Of a DNA stretch of 64,000 nucleotides, positions 24,344 to 36,898 are shown one piece after another. The stretch is from Heterostelium album PN500 (lineage: Eukaryota > Evosea > Eumycetozoa > Acytosteliales > Acytosteliaceae), in the NCBI RefSeq assembly GCF_000004825.1, contig NW_008805066.1, forward strand, positions 806,001-870,000, written 5' to 3'. The notes beneath the pieces were generated by a model. It ran no database searches, was not told where the DNA came from, and saw only the letters and a program-made list of their open reading frames with translations. Positions within the stretch are counted from its first letter, which is position 1; each line of letters starts with the position of its first letter. The position numbers and the translations under genes are program-made.

Positions 24344-25400
24344 GTTATAACATACTCATTCCGTCTATATGAATTAAGTTTTGGTATTGACCTTTATTGT
24401 TTTTATTTCATTTTATTGAATTAGTATAAATTGAACAATGCCTTATGTCATTATAGTATATATTAATATTACCATTTTTTCTATTGACTCTTGTGAAGTT
24501 AACAATAATGTGATAACATGAATAGATCGAACAAAACTATTTGTGCAAACACAAAAAACGAAAAGATTTCTGATATGTGATAAAAATTCATATCTTTAAG
24601 TATTTGATTATGTTATTTGATTGTACTTTTTGTTAGATATAAATGAGTGATATTTATTCAAATACCACGTTGCATTATTTGACTTTTTTTTTTTTTGGCA
24701 AAAATACAAAATATCTTGAAAAGCAAGTTACCTATGTTTTTACTATTTTCGGAAAGTTCCTTCAACCCAACTCTAAATTGTGGCATTGAATTCATAAAAT
24801 AGATTTTTTTGATGTATTTTAAATCCGAATTCATTTAGATGATATTTTTTTTGGACCCTAGTATGAAGGCGTTTCATTAACATCATGAGGATAATTTTGG
24901 TCAAAATACTCATTTTAAAGAAATTTTGAGGCTTGTTATTGGGCAAAAAAAAATTGTATACCAACGTTGCATTCTGATTTTGATCATCGACTTTGGTTCA
25001 GCCGATATTCTATTTTTTTTTGATTTTGATAGGTTGATGGAATCTCTTTTGAAACAATTAGATCTCTACCTATCAACTAAGGTATTTTTCTAGAAATTTG
25101 ATTTTAAAGATTAGGTTTTTTTTTTTGGAAATCATTATTATCGCAAATTCCACACAAAAGCTGCAAAATTTATTCATTTTTTTTGGAGGGATAAAATGAA
25201 ATTACACCAATAAAATTTTAAAAAACTTAGTAAAAATAATATCTTCTTTTTTTCTAGAGTGTCTACGTAGACATTCGGTGAAATCAAGTACAAAGATAAA
25301 TAAGAATAGAGGGAGAAATGGTTTGTTGAAATAAAAAGTATAAATAGAAATAAAATTTGATTTTTATTTTAAAAAACTTGCTAATTGTAACTATTAAAAA
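24344..25400. other. AT-rich spacer, no gene seen
   Basis: About 1 kb of AT-rich sequence upstream of the BPI-like gene. It may contain the missing 5' exon of the minus-strand gene before it. A short minus-strand frame around 24773-24964 is A/T-driven and unsupported. Confidence 0.4.
25339..25347 (+). promoter_or_regulatory. TATA box of BPI-like gene 1
   Basis: TATAAATAG lies 62 bases upstream of the ATG at 25401 and is followed by a T-rich tract, the usual dictyostelid core-promoter layout. Confidence 0.45.
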
Positions 25401-27888
25401 ATGAAATTATTTGTTACTATTTTATTATTATTGTCAACATTTTCCTTTTTCTCCAATAGTCAAAGTCTTGAAGAAGGAATATTTCTTTCTTTGAATCATG
25501 AATTTATTGTGGATCAAATAACAACGAATGTAAGAATATTCTTTCAAAATTTTTAAAAACTTAAATTATTTACTATTTTAATGTTGATTATAGCTTATTC
25601 CAGGTATTGCTTATGTAGTCGATAACATGAAGATTCCTGATCAGGAATTTAGTGATTTGGGAATGACATATAAATTCTATGATATCAAATTGTCTCTCAA
25701 TAAGGATACTCCATTTTCAAATCCAGTCTTACAGACTAATTCACCTCAATTTACTCTTGGATTGTAAGTAATTTTATTTTATTTTAATTTTTAAAGATTG
25801 AATATTAAAATTGTAAATAGTTTTACTGGACTTGAAGTACTTTCTCAATTGGATACTTGGGATAAAGCAGGAACCACGATGACATATGGATTTCGTCTTT
25901 ATAACAGTTACTCTTGCGTCACTTCTAATGTACCTATAGTTACTATTGTAGAAGGTCCAAACTTTGTCACTAATTTTAATATGGATTTCTCAAGTGAAAC
26001 ACCATCAATTGAATTCACCAGTTCAATGTGTAACCTGACATGTGCAACTATTGATATCATTGGATCAGGACATACTTGTGGAACTTGTGCAGGTGTAAAA
26101 AAAGTTATCGAAATTGGACTACATAAAAACCTTAAAAAAATTAATGATGACATTAATGTAAGTCCCAAAAACTAATTTAATTAAAATTTATTCAAAAACA
26201 TTTACTAATTCTTTATTTTAGAATGAATTGAATAAAGAGATAGCTCCAAGTAAGTACTTTCAATACCTTTATTAACATTAATACTAATCATACATTAATA
26301 GGGATACTAAGCTTATTGTCTACCAATACAGTTCATCTTACCAAAAAGTTTTCTATTCAAATAGATAACAGAGGTTATTTATTTTCAGGCCTAGTGGATA
26401 ATTTATTGTATTACACAATTGGAATGAATGGTACATTTTTCACAAAAGAGAGAGAAAATATTCCAGCTTTATATACTCCACAGGTTTTCAGCTCAATGTC
26501 ATTTATTCCTACTGATGGTGTAGCCATTTTCACTCAAGGTGCAGTTAATTCTTTTTTAAATGCTATCTATTTTGAATTTCTTTCTCCAGAGTATATCATT
26601 CAAGGTAAACTTATATCCAATTGAAATATTTTTTTAATTTACTAATTTTTAAATATCTAGATCATTTTGCTTCAATAAATTTAAGTACTTCAGATCCAGA
26701 TTTACAAGCAATCATCCCATTCTTCGTTCATATTCCTGATCACCAAGTTGATGTAGTCATTACTCCTTTTTCAAATTGGGATATCAATAGAGTTTCATCT
26801 TCTGGCAACGAATTCGTAATGTATATTTCAAATCCAATTATTCTTGTGTCTTTTATGGTATATGATATGCCACAAGTTTATGCCAATATTTCATTAAGTA
26901 TCGATACCATGGCTATCATTAACATTGATATTGAAGATAATAAAGTTAAGGTCAACTTTGATAACACCAATTTTGATACCACTATCATAGTAAGTAAAAT
27001 TTATATTAAAAATACAATTCAATACTAATTCTTTGTTACAGGAAGCTCCTCAAGGATTTAGTTTAGAGAATTGGACCGATGTCACTAATATCCTCTCTTT
27101 TGGTTTGTCGAATAAATATATTATTGAAGATCTTCCTGATATCTTAAAAAATATTATGGTATGGTACGATCCCTCTGAAGAAATCGTTATAGCCAACTTC
27201 CAACTATATCCAGATGCTCTTCGTATTAGAAATCAATATCATGAAATCACAAAAAACCTAACAATTCGATTCTTTGTTGATTCAAATGCTAATAATGTTT
27301 TCGATTCCAATGAAAAATTGTACACCGGTCACTCATGGGTTTCAGTTCAAGATTCTTATTCTAATAATATAACAGATTTCAAATCTTATTTTGGAAGTGA
27401 AATTGTTATTAGAAATAATGATGATTATCCATGGTCTCGCAAAGTGATGATTTCAACATTTGATAATCACTACCCAATTTCACCTATTTTCACAATCGAA
27501 CCATTACAAACAGGTGTCATCTATATCCCAATATTTGATGATTGTAAGTATATTAATTATTTTTTAGAAAGAAACAAAAACAAAATATTAATTTATTTTT
27601 AATTTAAACTAGTTGATTGTGAAGATTGTTTTTGTTTTGGTCAAATCAAATCAGAAAGTCTTGTTCTCCAATTTAATACTGGTACCTACAACACCTCTCA
27701 TTTTGGATATTGTCCAACGATTAACTCTCATCTCTGTATCCATTATTCTGTTCTCGATGTAAGTAAACTAATTTATTTGAAATATGAATCATTTTTAACT
27801 AATTTATATTTTTTTGTTTTTCGAAAAGTTCCCACCATATTGTGATGTCGAATTGAACCCAGATGGAATACTCACTGTTTCACATTAA
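25401..27888 (+). CDS. Secreted BPI/LBP/CETP-like lipid-binding protein
   Basis: Nine exons (25401-25529, 25594-25763, 25797-26157, 26222-26249, 26302-26604, 26661-26989, 27042-27543, 27613-27758, 27829-27888) join to 675 residues. A signal peptide (MKLFVTILLLLSTFSFFSNS) is followed by a BPI-like pattern: LIPGIAYVVDNMKIPDQEF, a conserved Cys region (SSMCNLTCATIDIIG), and an RGYLFSGLVDNLLYYTIG barrel strand comparable to the BPI linker region. Proteins of this fold bind lipids or bacterial lipopolysaccharide. In phagocytic amoebae a role against or in sensing bacteria is plausible but not shown. The C-terminal third, with a DSNANNVFDSNEKLYTGHSW calcium-loop-like segment and a Cys-rich end (FDCEDCFCFG), is not part of classic BPI. 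A tandem paralogue follows. Confidence 0.78.
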
Positions 27889-28299
27889 AAAAAAAAAGAA
27901 ATTAATAAAATTTAAGAAATTAATATTTTAGTTTTGGATAATTCTCTCCAAAATAAAAATCACCAATTTAGAGTCTTTGAAATAAAAAAATTTTGGTATT
28001 TGATTGAATTTTAAAAAATAAAGTAGTCAGAATTAAAAACAAAAAGAAAATTTATTTTAAAAATGTTGAACATAAAACAACATCCGACTACTAGTTTTTG
28101 ATATCTTTAACGGAGATCATTGGATGAGGGTGAAAGAGAGAAAAATCATAACATATGTGGATTTTTCATTTTGATTGATTTATTTTAAATTAGATTTTTA
28201 TTTTTTTTTCATTTTGTGATTGTGGACGTAGTCAAAGTCTTTTTTTACTTCATATCCACCTCTATTAAACAATTTGTTTAATTATAAAAAACAAAAAAA
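27889..28299. other. Spacer between tandem BPI-like copies
   Basis: AT-rich 3' flank of copy 1 and promoter region of copy 2. No gene is seen. Confidence 0.45.
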
Positions 28300-30366
28300 A
28301 TGAAGATAATTTTATTTTTATTATTACTTTTTACTTATATTATTTTCTCCAAAGCAAAGAATGTAGAATCTGGTCTTTTTGTTTCTTTAACTTCAGATTT
28401 CATATTAAATATTGTTAATTCAAGAGTAATATATTTCAAAAAATAATATTTTTTTAAAAACATCTTTTTTAATATTATGATAGGTTATTCCAGGTACTAT
28501 TTCAAAAGTAGAAAAAATTGAAATAGATGGAAATTATAGAGATTCTTTGTAGAAGGTCCAAACTTTGTCACCAATTTTAATATGGATTTCTCAAGTGAAA
28601 CACCATCAATTGAATTCATCAGTTCGATTTATAACCAGACATGTAACTATTGATGTAATCGGATCAGGACATACTTATGGAACTTGTCCATTTGTAAAAT
28701 AAGTCTTGGAAATTGGGCTATTAGAAGTCAATAATGAAATTAATAATGAAATTAAAGTATGTTCCAAAAAATTTTAAAAATATATTCATTTGAAAACATA
28801 TTACTTATTGTTTATTATAGAAAAATTTGAATCAAGAAGTTGTTCCAAGTAAGTACTTAAATAATTTTAAATATATTTTTGTTTTACTAATAAAATTAAT
28901 AGTTTTACTCTCTATTCTTTCAAGAAAAACTTTTTCTTTAATTGATGATCTTTCAATTAAATTAAATTCAAGAGGTTATTTATTTTCAGGAATAATAGAT
29001 ACAAGATTATATTACACAATTGGGTTAAATGGTACTTTCTACATTGAGGAGAGAGAAAATATTCCTACTTTGTATTCTCCTCAGGTATTAAATGAAAATG
29101 TATATCAATATTCAGATGGAGTAGCAATTTTCACTCATGGTTCTTTTGTAAATTCAATTTATTATGAATATATTTCTCCATACATTATTCTAAAAGGTAA
29201 AAATATATGGATATTGAAAATAGATTATTTCTAACTTTTCTTTTTTTAGATTCATTTGCAACCATCAATTTAACAACTTCAGATCCGGATTTACTAGAAA
29301 TTATCCCATACTTTAGTAAAATTCCAGATCATCAAGTTGAAATTATTATCTCCCCCGTATCCACTTGGGTAATCCTTGACACTTTCCACAAAAGTATGAA
29401 TGAATTCAATATGACTCTTTTCAATCCTAGTATTCAGGTATCTATTATGGTTATTGGAATGCCAGATGTTTATGCTAAGATTTCCCTTAGTATAAACACA
29501 ATGGCAACCTTTTATTATCAACCTGAAATCAGAAAAACCAGTAATGTATCAAATGTCATTTCCTATGAAATGTCCCAGAGTAACTATACTATTAATCTTA
29601 CACAGTATTTTGAAAGTTTTCAATTAGTTTACTTTCAAAATGAAGATTTATTTGTTGCATACTTCAATCTTACTTGAGAAGTTTTTACTTATTTTGAAGA
29701 ACCTGAAAGCTCTTTGGTTTTTCAAAATGTTTCATTAAGATTCTTTGTTGATTCAAACTCAAATAATGTTTTCGATTCTAATGAAACTTTGTACACCGGT
29801 GAATCATGGGTTATTGTTGAAAATCCCAATAGTAAAACCGAATTCCAATCTTTCTTTGGAAGTGAAATTGTTATATTTACTAAGCATATCGATTCACCAA
29901 CTAAGATAAGAATTTCAACATTTGATAATCACTACCCAATTTCACCAATATACACTATCCAACCCTATCAAGAAGGTATTTTTAATATCCCTATATTTGA
30001 TGATTGTAAGAATTCTAATTTAATAGATTTTAAAAGATTTATTTTTCAAAAAAATATACTTACGTTATTAATTTTTTATCATTGTATATTTGATTGTGAA
30101 GATTGTTATTGTTTAGGTCAAATCAAATCAGAAAGTCTTGTTCTCCAATTTAATACTGGTACCTACAACACCACCCATTTCGGATATTGTCCAACGATTA
30201 ACTCTCATCTCTGTATCCATTATTCTGTTCTCGATGTAAGTAAACTAATTTATGTGAAAGAAAATTGAATCATTTTTAACTAAAATATATTGTTTTTTTG
30301 GAAAAGTTCCCACCATATTGTGAAGTCGAATTGGAACCAGATGGAATACTCACTGTTTCACTTTAA
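28300..30366 (+). pseudogene. BPI/LBP-like tandem paralogue, decayed
   Basis: The copy begins with a signal peptide (MKIILFLLLLFTYIIFSKA) and ends like copy 1, with the same exon order. Compared with copy 1, most of exon 2 and the start of exon 3 are missing. The frame meets TAG near 28549, TAA near 28700 and TGA near 29674. Middle exons encode diverged but recognisable protein (RGYLFSGIIDTRLYYTIGLN). In contrast about 28550-28630 and 30100-30270 are almost identical to copy 1, which suggests patchwise gene conversion. It is probably not producing a full protein. It lies 411 bp downstream of copy 1 on the same strand. Confidence 0.82.
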
Positions 30367-30455
30367 AAAAGATATTGACAACCTCCAAAAAAAAAATTTG
30401 ATAAATTTATCAAATCATCTAAAAATAAAAATAGTTATTAATTTAAAATTATAAT

Positions 30456-33008
30456 TTATTGTTTTTTGGAATATTTCTCTCTACATAGTTTGGCAGCTTT
30501 AACAACGTTGATCAATGCAGCCTTTGTTTCTTTGGCGTGTCTGGTCTTGCAACCACAATCTGGATTTCCCCATACTTGGTTGATGTTGAGGTATTTGACA
30601 ATCTGTTCGAGACGGTCAACCATTTCCTGGACGGTTGGGATACGTGGTGAGTGAATATCATAGAGACCTGGACCAATCTCGCTTTGGTATCCATACTTCT
30701 CAAAGGCACGCAACAACTTCAAATCGGATTTACTGTTTTCAATGGTGAGTACATCGGTATCCATTCTTTGGATCGACGTGAAAATATCGTTGAAATCACT
30801 GTAACACATATGCGAGTGAATTTGGGTTTCGTCACGTACACCTGTGCTTGCCAACAAGAAAGAATCGATTGCCCACTTCAAATATTGATCCCAATCGGAG
30901 ATACGGAGTGGCAAACCTTCTCTGATGGCAGCTTCATCGACTTGGATAACAGAGATACCTTCTCTCTCCAAATCCAAAACTTCATCACGAATTGCCAAGG
31001 CGATTTGATAGCAGGTGTCGGAACGTGGTTGGTCATCACGTACGAACGACCATTGCAAAATAGTGACTGGACCAGTCAACATACCCTTCATTGGCTTCTT
31101 TGTCAATGATTGTGCATACTTGGACCAGTAGGTGGTCATTGGATTGGCACGTGAGACATCACCGAAAATAACGGGTGGCTTGACACAACGTGAACCATAC
31201 GATTGAACCCAACCGTTCTTTGTGAAAATGAAACCTTCGAGCAACTCACCGAAATACTCTACCATGTCGGTTCTCTCGAATTCACCGTGTACCAAAATAT
31301 CGAGGTCGCACTCCTCTTGGAAGGTGATCCACTCTTGGATTTCCTTCTTGATGAACTGGTCGTATTGCTCGGCAGTGATCTTTCCGGATTTCATTTGGAG
31401 ACGAGCGGAACGAACTTCACGAGTTTGTGGGAACGAACCGATGGTGGTAGTTGGGAACAACTCTGGGATGGCCAACTTGGCACGTTGGGCAGCGGCACGC
31501 TTTGGATATGGCGAGGTACGGTGGAACATCTCTGGAGTGATAGCGGCAATTCTGGTCTTGACGGCGTCGTTGTGAATCAACTTGGAAACGGAACGGGCTT
31601 CGATCGATGTTTGATTGGCAGTGTAGGCAGCCTGTAATTTCTCGTCGGCGAACACCTTGTGAGCTGGCAAGCTCAAGTCGAAACCGGCAACGGTAGCATT
31701 GGCCAAGAATTTAATTTCGTGGAGTTTCTCAGCAGCGAATGCCAACCAATCGAGAACCTCTGGCTTAACGAAACCTTGCTCGGATCTCAAGGAACTTGGT
31801 GAATGGAGAAGTGAACAAGATGGAGCAATAATCAATCTATCCTTAGCAATCTTTGCGAGAACCGACGAAATAATTTGTAATTTCTTTTTATAATCTGATT
31901 TCCAAATATTTCTACCATCAATTAAACCTATTTAATTAAAAATTGAATTAATAAAATATTTCTTTGGAATTTCTAAAATTATTAATAATTTTAACTTACC
32001 TAATGATAATGACCAATTGGATGGTAATTCGTTTACAATTGTATTGATTTCTTGTTCTGAACAACGTACACAGTCAATGTGAAGTGAGTTGATTGGTAGT
32101 GATTTTAAGAGTTGGAAGTTCTCACGGATTTCACCAAAGTAGGTGGTGATATGAATGGCAATGGATGGCTGGGCAGTGTGGATGGATTCGTAGATCTTCT
32201 TTAATGCCTCTTGGAGACGTACTCTGATCTCTTCATTCTCCTTGATGAGATCGTAACATAGGATTGGCTCATCGAATTGGATTGAAGTGACACCGGCCTT
32301 TCCCAATTGGTTGACCAACTCAATGTAGTGTGGGAGCAATCCTTCGAGGTGAACCAATGAATCGACACGGTTGGTATATGGCTTGGCTTGGTTACCTGAC
32401 TTTCCGAGCAACAAGAATGTCAATGGACCAACCAAGACTGGTCTGGTTTCGAATCCGGCAGCTTTGGCTTCAAGATACTCGACGACTGGCTTTGGATTGG
32501 CGGACAACTGGAATGTTTGGCTGTCGGCAAACTCTGGCACCATGTAATGGTAGTTGGTATCGAACCATTTCTTCATCTCGAGCGAGCTGACGTCGATCTT
32601 TTGTGTGATGGCTTGTGCAGATCCAAAGGCAGTGTCTGTGGTGGACTCTGAGGCGGCAGTGGCAGCGGTCGATGTTTGGAAACCACGACCCATGGCGAAA
32701 TAGGTACGCAATCCTTGGACTTGAGTGGCATATTCTTTCTCAGAGACAACGACCTCTTGGTAACGTGGGGGGATGACACCGAACAACAAGATGTGGTCGA
32801 GGATTTGGTCGTAGAAAGAAAAGTCGTTCGATGGAATCGATTGGATACCGCTATCTGCCTGGACCTTCCAGTGGTGTACACGAAGCTGAGCAGCTTCCTT
32901 TACCAATTCAGTGTCTTGGAGTTTACCTTCCCAGTAGGACTCTACTAACTTTTTCAATTCACGATGTTCTCCCATACGTGGGTAACCAAGATTAGCAGCA
33001 ACAACCAT
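30456..33008 (-). CDS. metE: Cobalamin-independent methionine synthase (5-methyltetrahydropteroyltriglutamate-homocysteine S-methyltransferase)
   Basis: Two exons (32000-33008 and 30456-31927) join across a 72 bp intron to 826 residues. The enzyme transfers a methyl group from methyltetrahydrofolate-polyglutamate to homocysteine without vitamin B12. The N-terminal half opens VVAANLGYPRMGEHRELKK and includes FDEPILCYDL. The C-terminal catalytic half has TTTIGSFPQTREVR and the zinc ligands His and Cys in HSHMCYSDF, Glu in LTIENSKSD and Cys in NPDCGCKTR, all in place. It is somewhat longer than the usual 750-770 residues, partly through a Ser/Thr/Ala insert around residue 115. High GC and regular codons suggest strong expression. 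A 182 bp piece of it recurs at 50517-50698. Confidence 0.97.
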
Positions 33009-36000
33009 CTTTTATTCTATAGTTTTTATATATATATAAGTTTTTGAAAAACAAATAAGTAGAGTTTCGAAAATGAATTGAAATTGTTTGAACTTACTCC
33101 ATCCTTTTATAGCCACTGGCAATAAGATAATATCTTCCACTCGGTTGACTTTTACCAGTATTATTTTTTTACTGATTTTGTAAATAGAGAAAGAATGATG
33201 TTTATCAAATTTGAATTGGAATTTCACAACACACACAAACATTAGGATTAGACCAAAGGAAAGTTGAAGCAATCTCCACAAATTTGCTTTGTTCTAGCCA
33301 CTACTATTAATGTTCAGACTGACTGGTTTCACAAACTTTGAAAATTGGGGTTATTTTCATGAACTAATAAATGGGTGCCAATTTAACTTTAACTCCCCCA
33401 ATAAAACTGATCTGTGCCAACACGATTTGTTGCTTTCTATTTTGATTACATCTCTCTAGATCATTATCAATATTAATAATTTATGTTTTTTGCTTATTAG
33501 TATCTTTTCTTTTTGTTTGCAGCATTCTCATTTCCATAACCATCGTTTAAAATTTTAATAAAAGCAAGCTGTAAAACAAAAAGTCATTTCTTGAAATGTT
33601 GTTTCGATTGCAAAGATAAATAACAAGGGTTGTTGTGTGAGAGATAGGTGTATATTGATTGTAATACCTACTTTTATGAATATAAATTTTATTTTGGGGA
33701 AATGAATAGTTTGCTAAATCTTCTGCAGAATGACACCACCAACATCCCAAATTGATCAAATTGAATAATTAAACTATTTGTCTTATTTGAAAAAACACAA
33801 GCTTGGAATCTGACCTCTGACAACTAAACTTACAGTCGTTTGTTGTTGTTGTAGTTTAAAAAGTAGATTTTATTCTTAGATAAGTACTGCAAATCATTCC
33901 AAATTTGAACAAGTGATCATCTATCTAAAAGAAGAACAATCATGATCAAAAAAAAAAAAACTGGTGAGTCACAAAAAAATTTTATTTTTTTTCTATTTTT
34001 TTTTTTTTTTTGTTGATTGAGACCTCTTTCCTTTGGTTGTTTCGATTTTTGGAAAACAAAAAAATTCAATCATTCGTTTAAACTCAGGATAGCAATAACA
34101 TCAACAGATAAAGATAGATAGAATACTAACAAGTTTGTCAAACAATTTTCAATATTTTTTTATTTGAAAGAATAAAAGAGAATTGATTATTGTTTGACTT
34201 ATTTGTTTGTTTTCTATTTATCTTTATTTTATAGTGTTGATGTTATTGTCTTACTTGAGTAACTATCTGTTGTATGCACACCTCGCTCTAGAGAGTATCC
34301 ATACATCAGATAGTTATTCTTGTAACCAAACTAGGATCCTCTTTGAGTTGTATACCTATCACCAAAAACAATGGTTATCCATTCTCTTTTGGTTTTAGCA
34401 TTGTATCTGTAAATTTATTTACGGGTATCATTGTAACTAGTTAATTTTAGTTTATACAATTATTTAGAAGGTGAACTAGTGGAGTTGCTATATGTTATGT
34501 TGGTGGAAGGATTGTAGAGGATGTCAGACAGATGTGAAAAAAAGTGTTATAGTGTTGTTTAGTTATGAAATATTTAGGTGAAAGAAGAAAGGAAGGAAGA
34601 TATGGATATCAGTTTGTTGGAAACAATTAAATATAATATATTGGATTCAAATAATTTTAATTTCAACCTAATTCAACTCATTTCAACAGATTTTAATCAA
34701 ACTTGTTTTAATTATTGGGATTTAATTCATTCATCATCAAGACTACAGGATTGGATATAAAATTAAACAGGTTATTGGTACAGATAGGTTATAAATCATT
34801 TATGTTTAGAACAGAGCAAGAAATAAATATCAAAAAAAAACAAATAAACAAAAGCAACAACAGGTTACAGAAACAACAACAGGTTATTGGAATATGGGTG
34901 TTGGTTGCAACATCAATAGCGATATTCATGTCGACAACAGGACAGAGGATATCCTATTTAAAATACATTCCACCCCATTACAACTAAAATTGGGATTTCG
35001 ATGACTCACAGAGAAAGCAGTATTTATTCAAACCGTTTGGTAGTGGTGGTGTGGTCGTCGTTCTTGAGACCTCTCAACCAAATCTCACTCGTTCAATTCA
35101 ATCAACAACTCGATTTTTATGTGGATTCATTCAATCTAGCAAACGAAAAAGTAAAAGAAAAAAAAACAAAACTGGGCGCTACGTTTTTACAAAAAAAAAA
35201 ACCAATTTTTTTGATCGCATAACGTTATGTGAACTTATGTGCTTTAAATTCAGCAATATATACACATAAAGATAATATAACAGATAGATTTCATAGACAA
35301 CACTATGTATAAATTTGATTAGCAAGTTGAAAATATGATTTAGATTGGATAGGATATGATAGGATATGATAGGATAGCATATTAATTAATAGAAGTAGAT
35401 GATAGTTACGCGATGTCTCCTCTCTCTTAAGATAGGTATTCGATATCATACCTCTATTGTTACTCTTATCATTTGAATCATTATCTACACCTATTAAATT
35501 AGATTCGAATGTACCAATTGATGAAGAAGCGATAGATAATCTAATTGTAATTGTTTAATTGTTACTCCAAAAGATCATTAATTCTTTGTCAAAGAATTAA
35601 ATTACCTTTTCTTCATATAAATGCTATTAATGAATTAACAAAATTTAACTTATTTATCTATTTCTTAAGATATAGTAACTTTATACTTTAGATAGTTTTT
35701 TTTACAAATTAATAGCATCGAATGTCGAATTAAAAGATACTATAACATTTTAGACTCTAAAAGAACATATCATTCAACCTTTAATGAATCTAATATATAT
35801 TTATTCATCTATCATATTTAATACATTTTTTTATAGGTATTTATCTTTGCCTTCAAAGATAAAGATAATTGCTTTTCTAGTTCCTCAAGCGTCAGCGGTG
35901 ATGATTGTATTACTATTGCTTGTAGTTGTAGTTGATCTACACTATGATAGGTGATACTGTTACTCTGGATTCAACAACAGTCGATCATCGACTTTGATAA

Positions 36001-36898
36001 CCTTTAGATAAATCATTCAAGTCAATATTTACATTCAATCATCGAACAATCAAATTCTTCAGAGGACATACTCTTTTTTATAAATAAATATTCAATAAGT
36101 TTTGATTTTCATTTACATTTACTAATTTCAGATAGATATTTAAACGTGAAAGTGAGTTTTCTTAAATTTTTTTAATATAGCTCTGATAGTTATTAGACAA
36201 CGCTATTTTTTATTTAATAGTTAAAATAATGAGAGTAGTGCTCATTTACCAAGGAAGTGGTGTCTCTGATTTACTGATAAAAAAAATCTCCAATATCAGG
36301 CAAATTGTTTTGATGTCTTGACCAACCTAAATTCTTTAAAATATCATTCATACAGGAAGATAATTCTGGATATGTTTCAAACAAAAACATTTGGGAAGTA
36401 TTTTATGAAACCATTCCAACTCTTTCAAGAATATCATTTCTAAATACTTGTTTTAAAGATTCAATGTTGATCATTTACTCTAAGCTGGAGACCTAGATCG
36501 TTCCAATCAATATAGAAAACCGGAATCTCAGTCGAAACCTTGAACAAATGATTCGTTATCTCTTCGAGGGAGTGAGTAGCTATCAATATCAACTCTATTT
36601 TCTTTAAAAGTAGTTTGAAGATCTTTACAGAAGGTAATAATACAGAAATAAATAAATTATATTATTTACATTCTTGTCTTTGGTATTAATAAAACCATTT
36701 TAGAGTATCTATAGTGAGTAAAAATGAATTGTATCTTTTTATAGCGAGAAAACTAAGAATAATATTTCATTATATAAAAATATATTAAAAAATTAAAATG
36801 AATAAATTATACAATTTAAATTTATCATTAGTGTACCTATTGATGAATGACTTATTAAATTTAAAAGTCGTTTAATAAAAAGTTTATTTAAATTTATT
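33009..36898. other. Long spacer with decayed, unassigned sequence
   Basis: About 3.9 kb without a supportable gene. It includes a TATAAAAGG box on the minus strand at 33103-33111, just upstream of the methionine synthase, long A/T runs near 33950-34010, and a direct repeat of AGGATATGAT near 35350-35376. Small open frames at 34207-34398 and 34578-34987 have no recognisable domain. Coding-like but broken minus-strand sequence is listed separately. Confidence 0.45.
35840..36650 (-). pseudogene. Broken unassigned gene remnant
   Basis: Several minus-strand pieces look like former coding sequence: KIFKLLLKKIELILIATHSL followed by VSTEIPVFYIDWNDLGLQL near 36490-36640, ELSSCMNDILKNLGWSRHQ near 36300-36380, and SSPLTLEELEKQLSLSLKAK near 35850-35920. 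They are in different frames and separated by stops. I do not recognise the family. The remnant may be an F-box-like or LRR-like host gene, which is a guess. Confidence 0.35.

Noticed and set aside
30651-32948. Open frames on the plus strand opposite methionine synthase
   Set aside because: Shadows of the real gene in high-GC coding sequence, without domains.
33017-33097. Possible leader intron upstream of methionine synthase
   Set aside because: The donor lies only a few bases after a TATAAAAGG box, so transcription would start inside the supposed intron.
34207-35269. Several open frames of 60-90 codons
   Set aside because: No domain, no splice partners, AT-driven composition and overlapping frames; not supportable as genes.
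35349-35376. Short AGGATATGAT tandem repeat
   Set aside because: Two and a half units only; a simple-sequence repeat without further structure.
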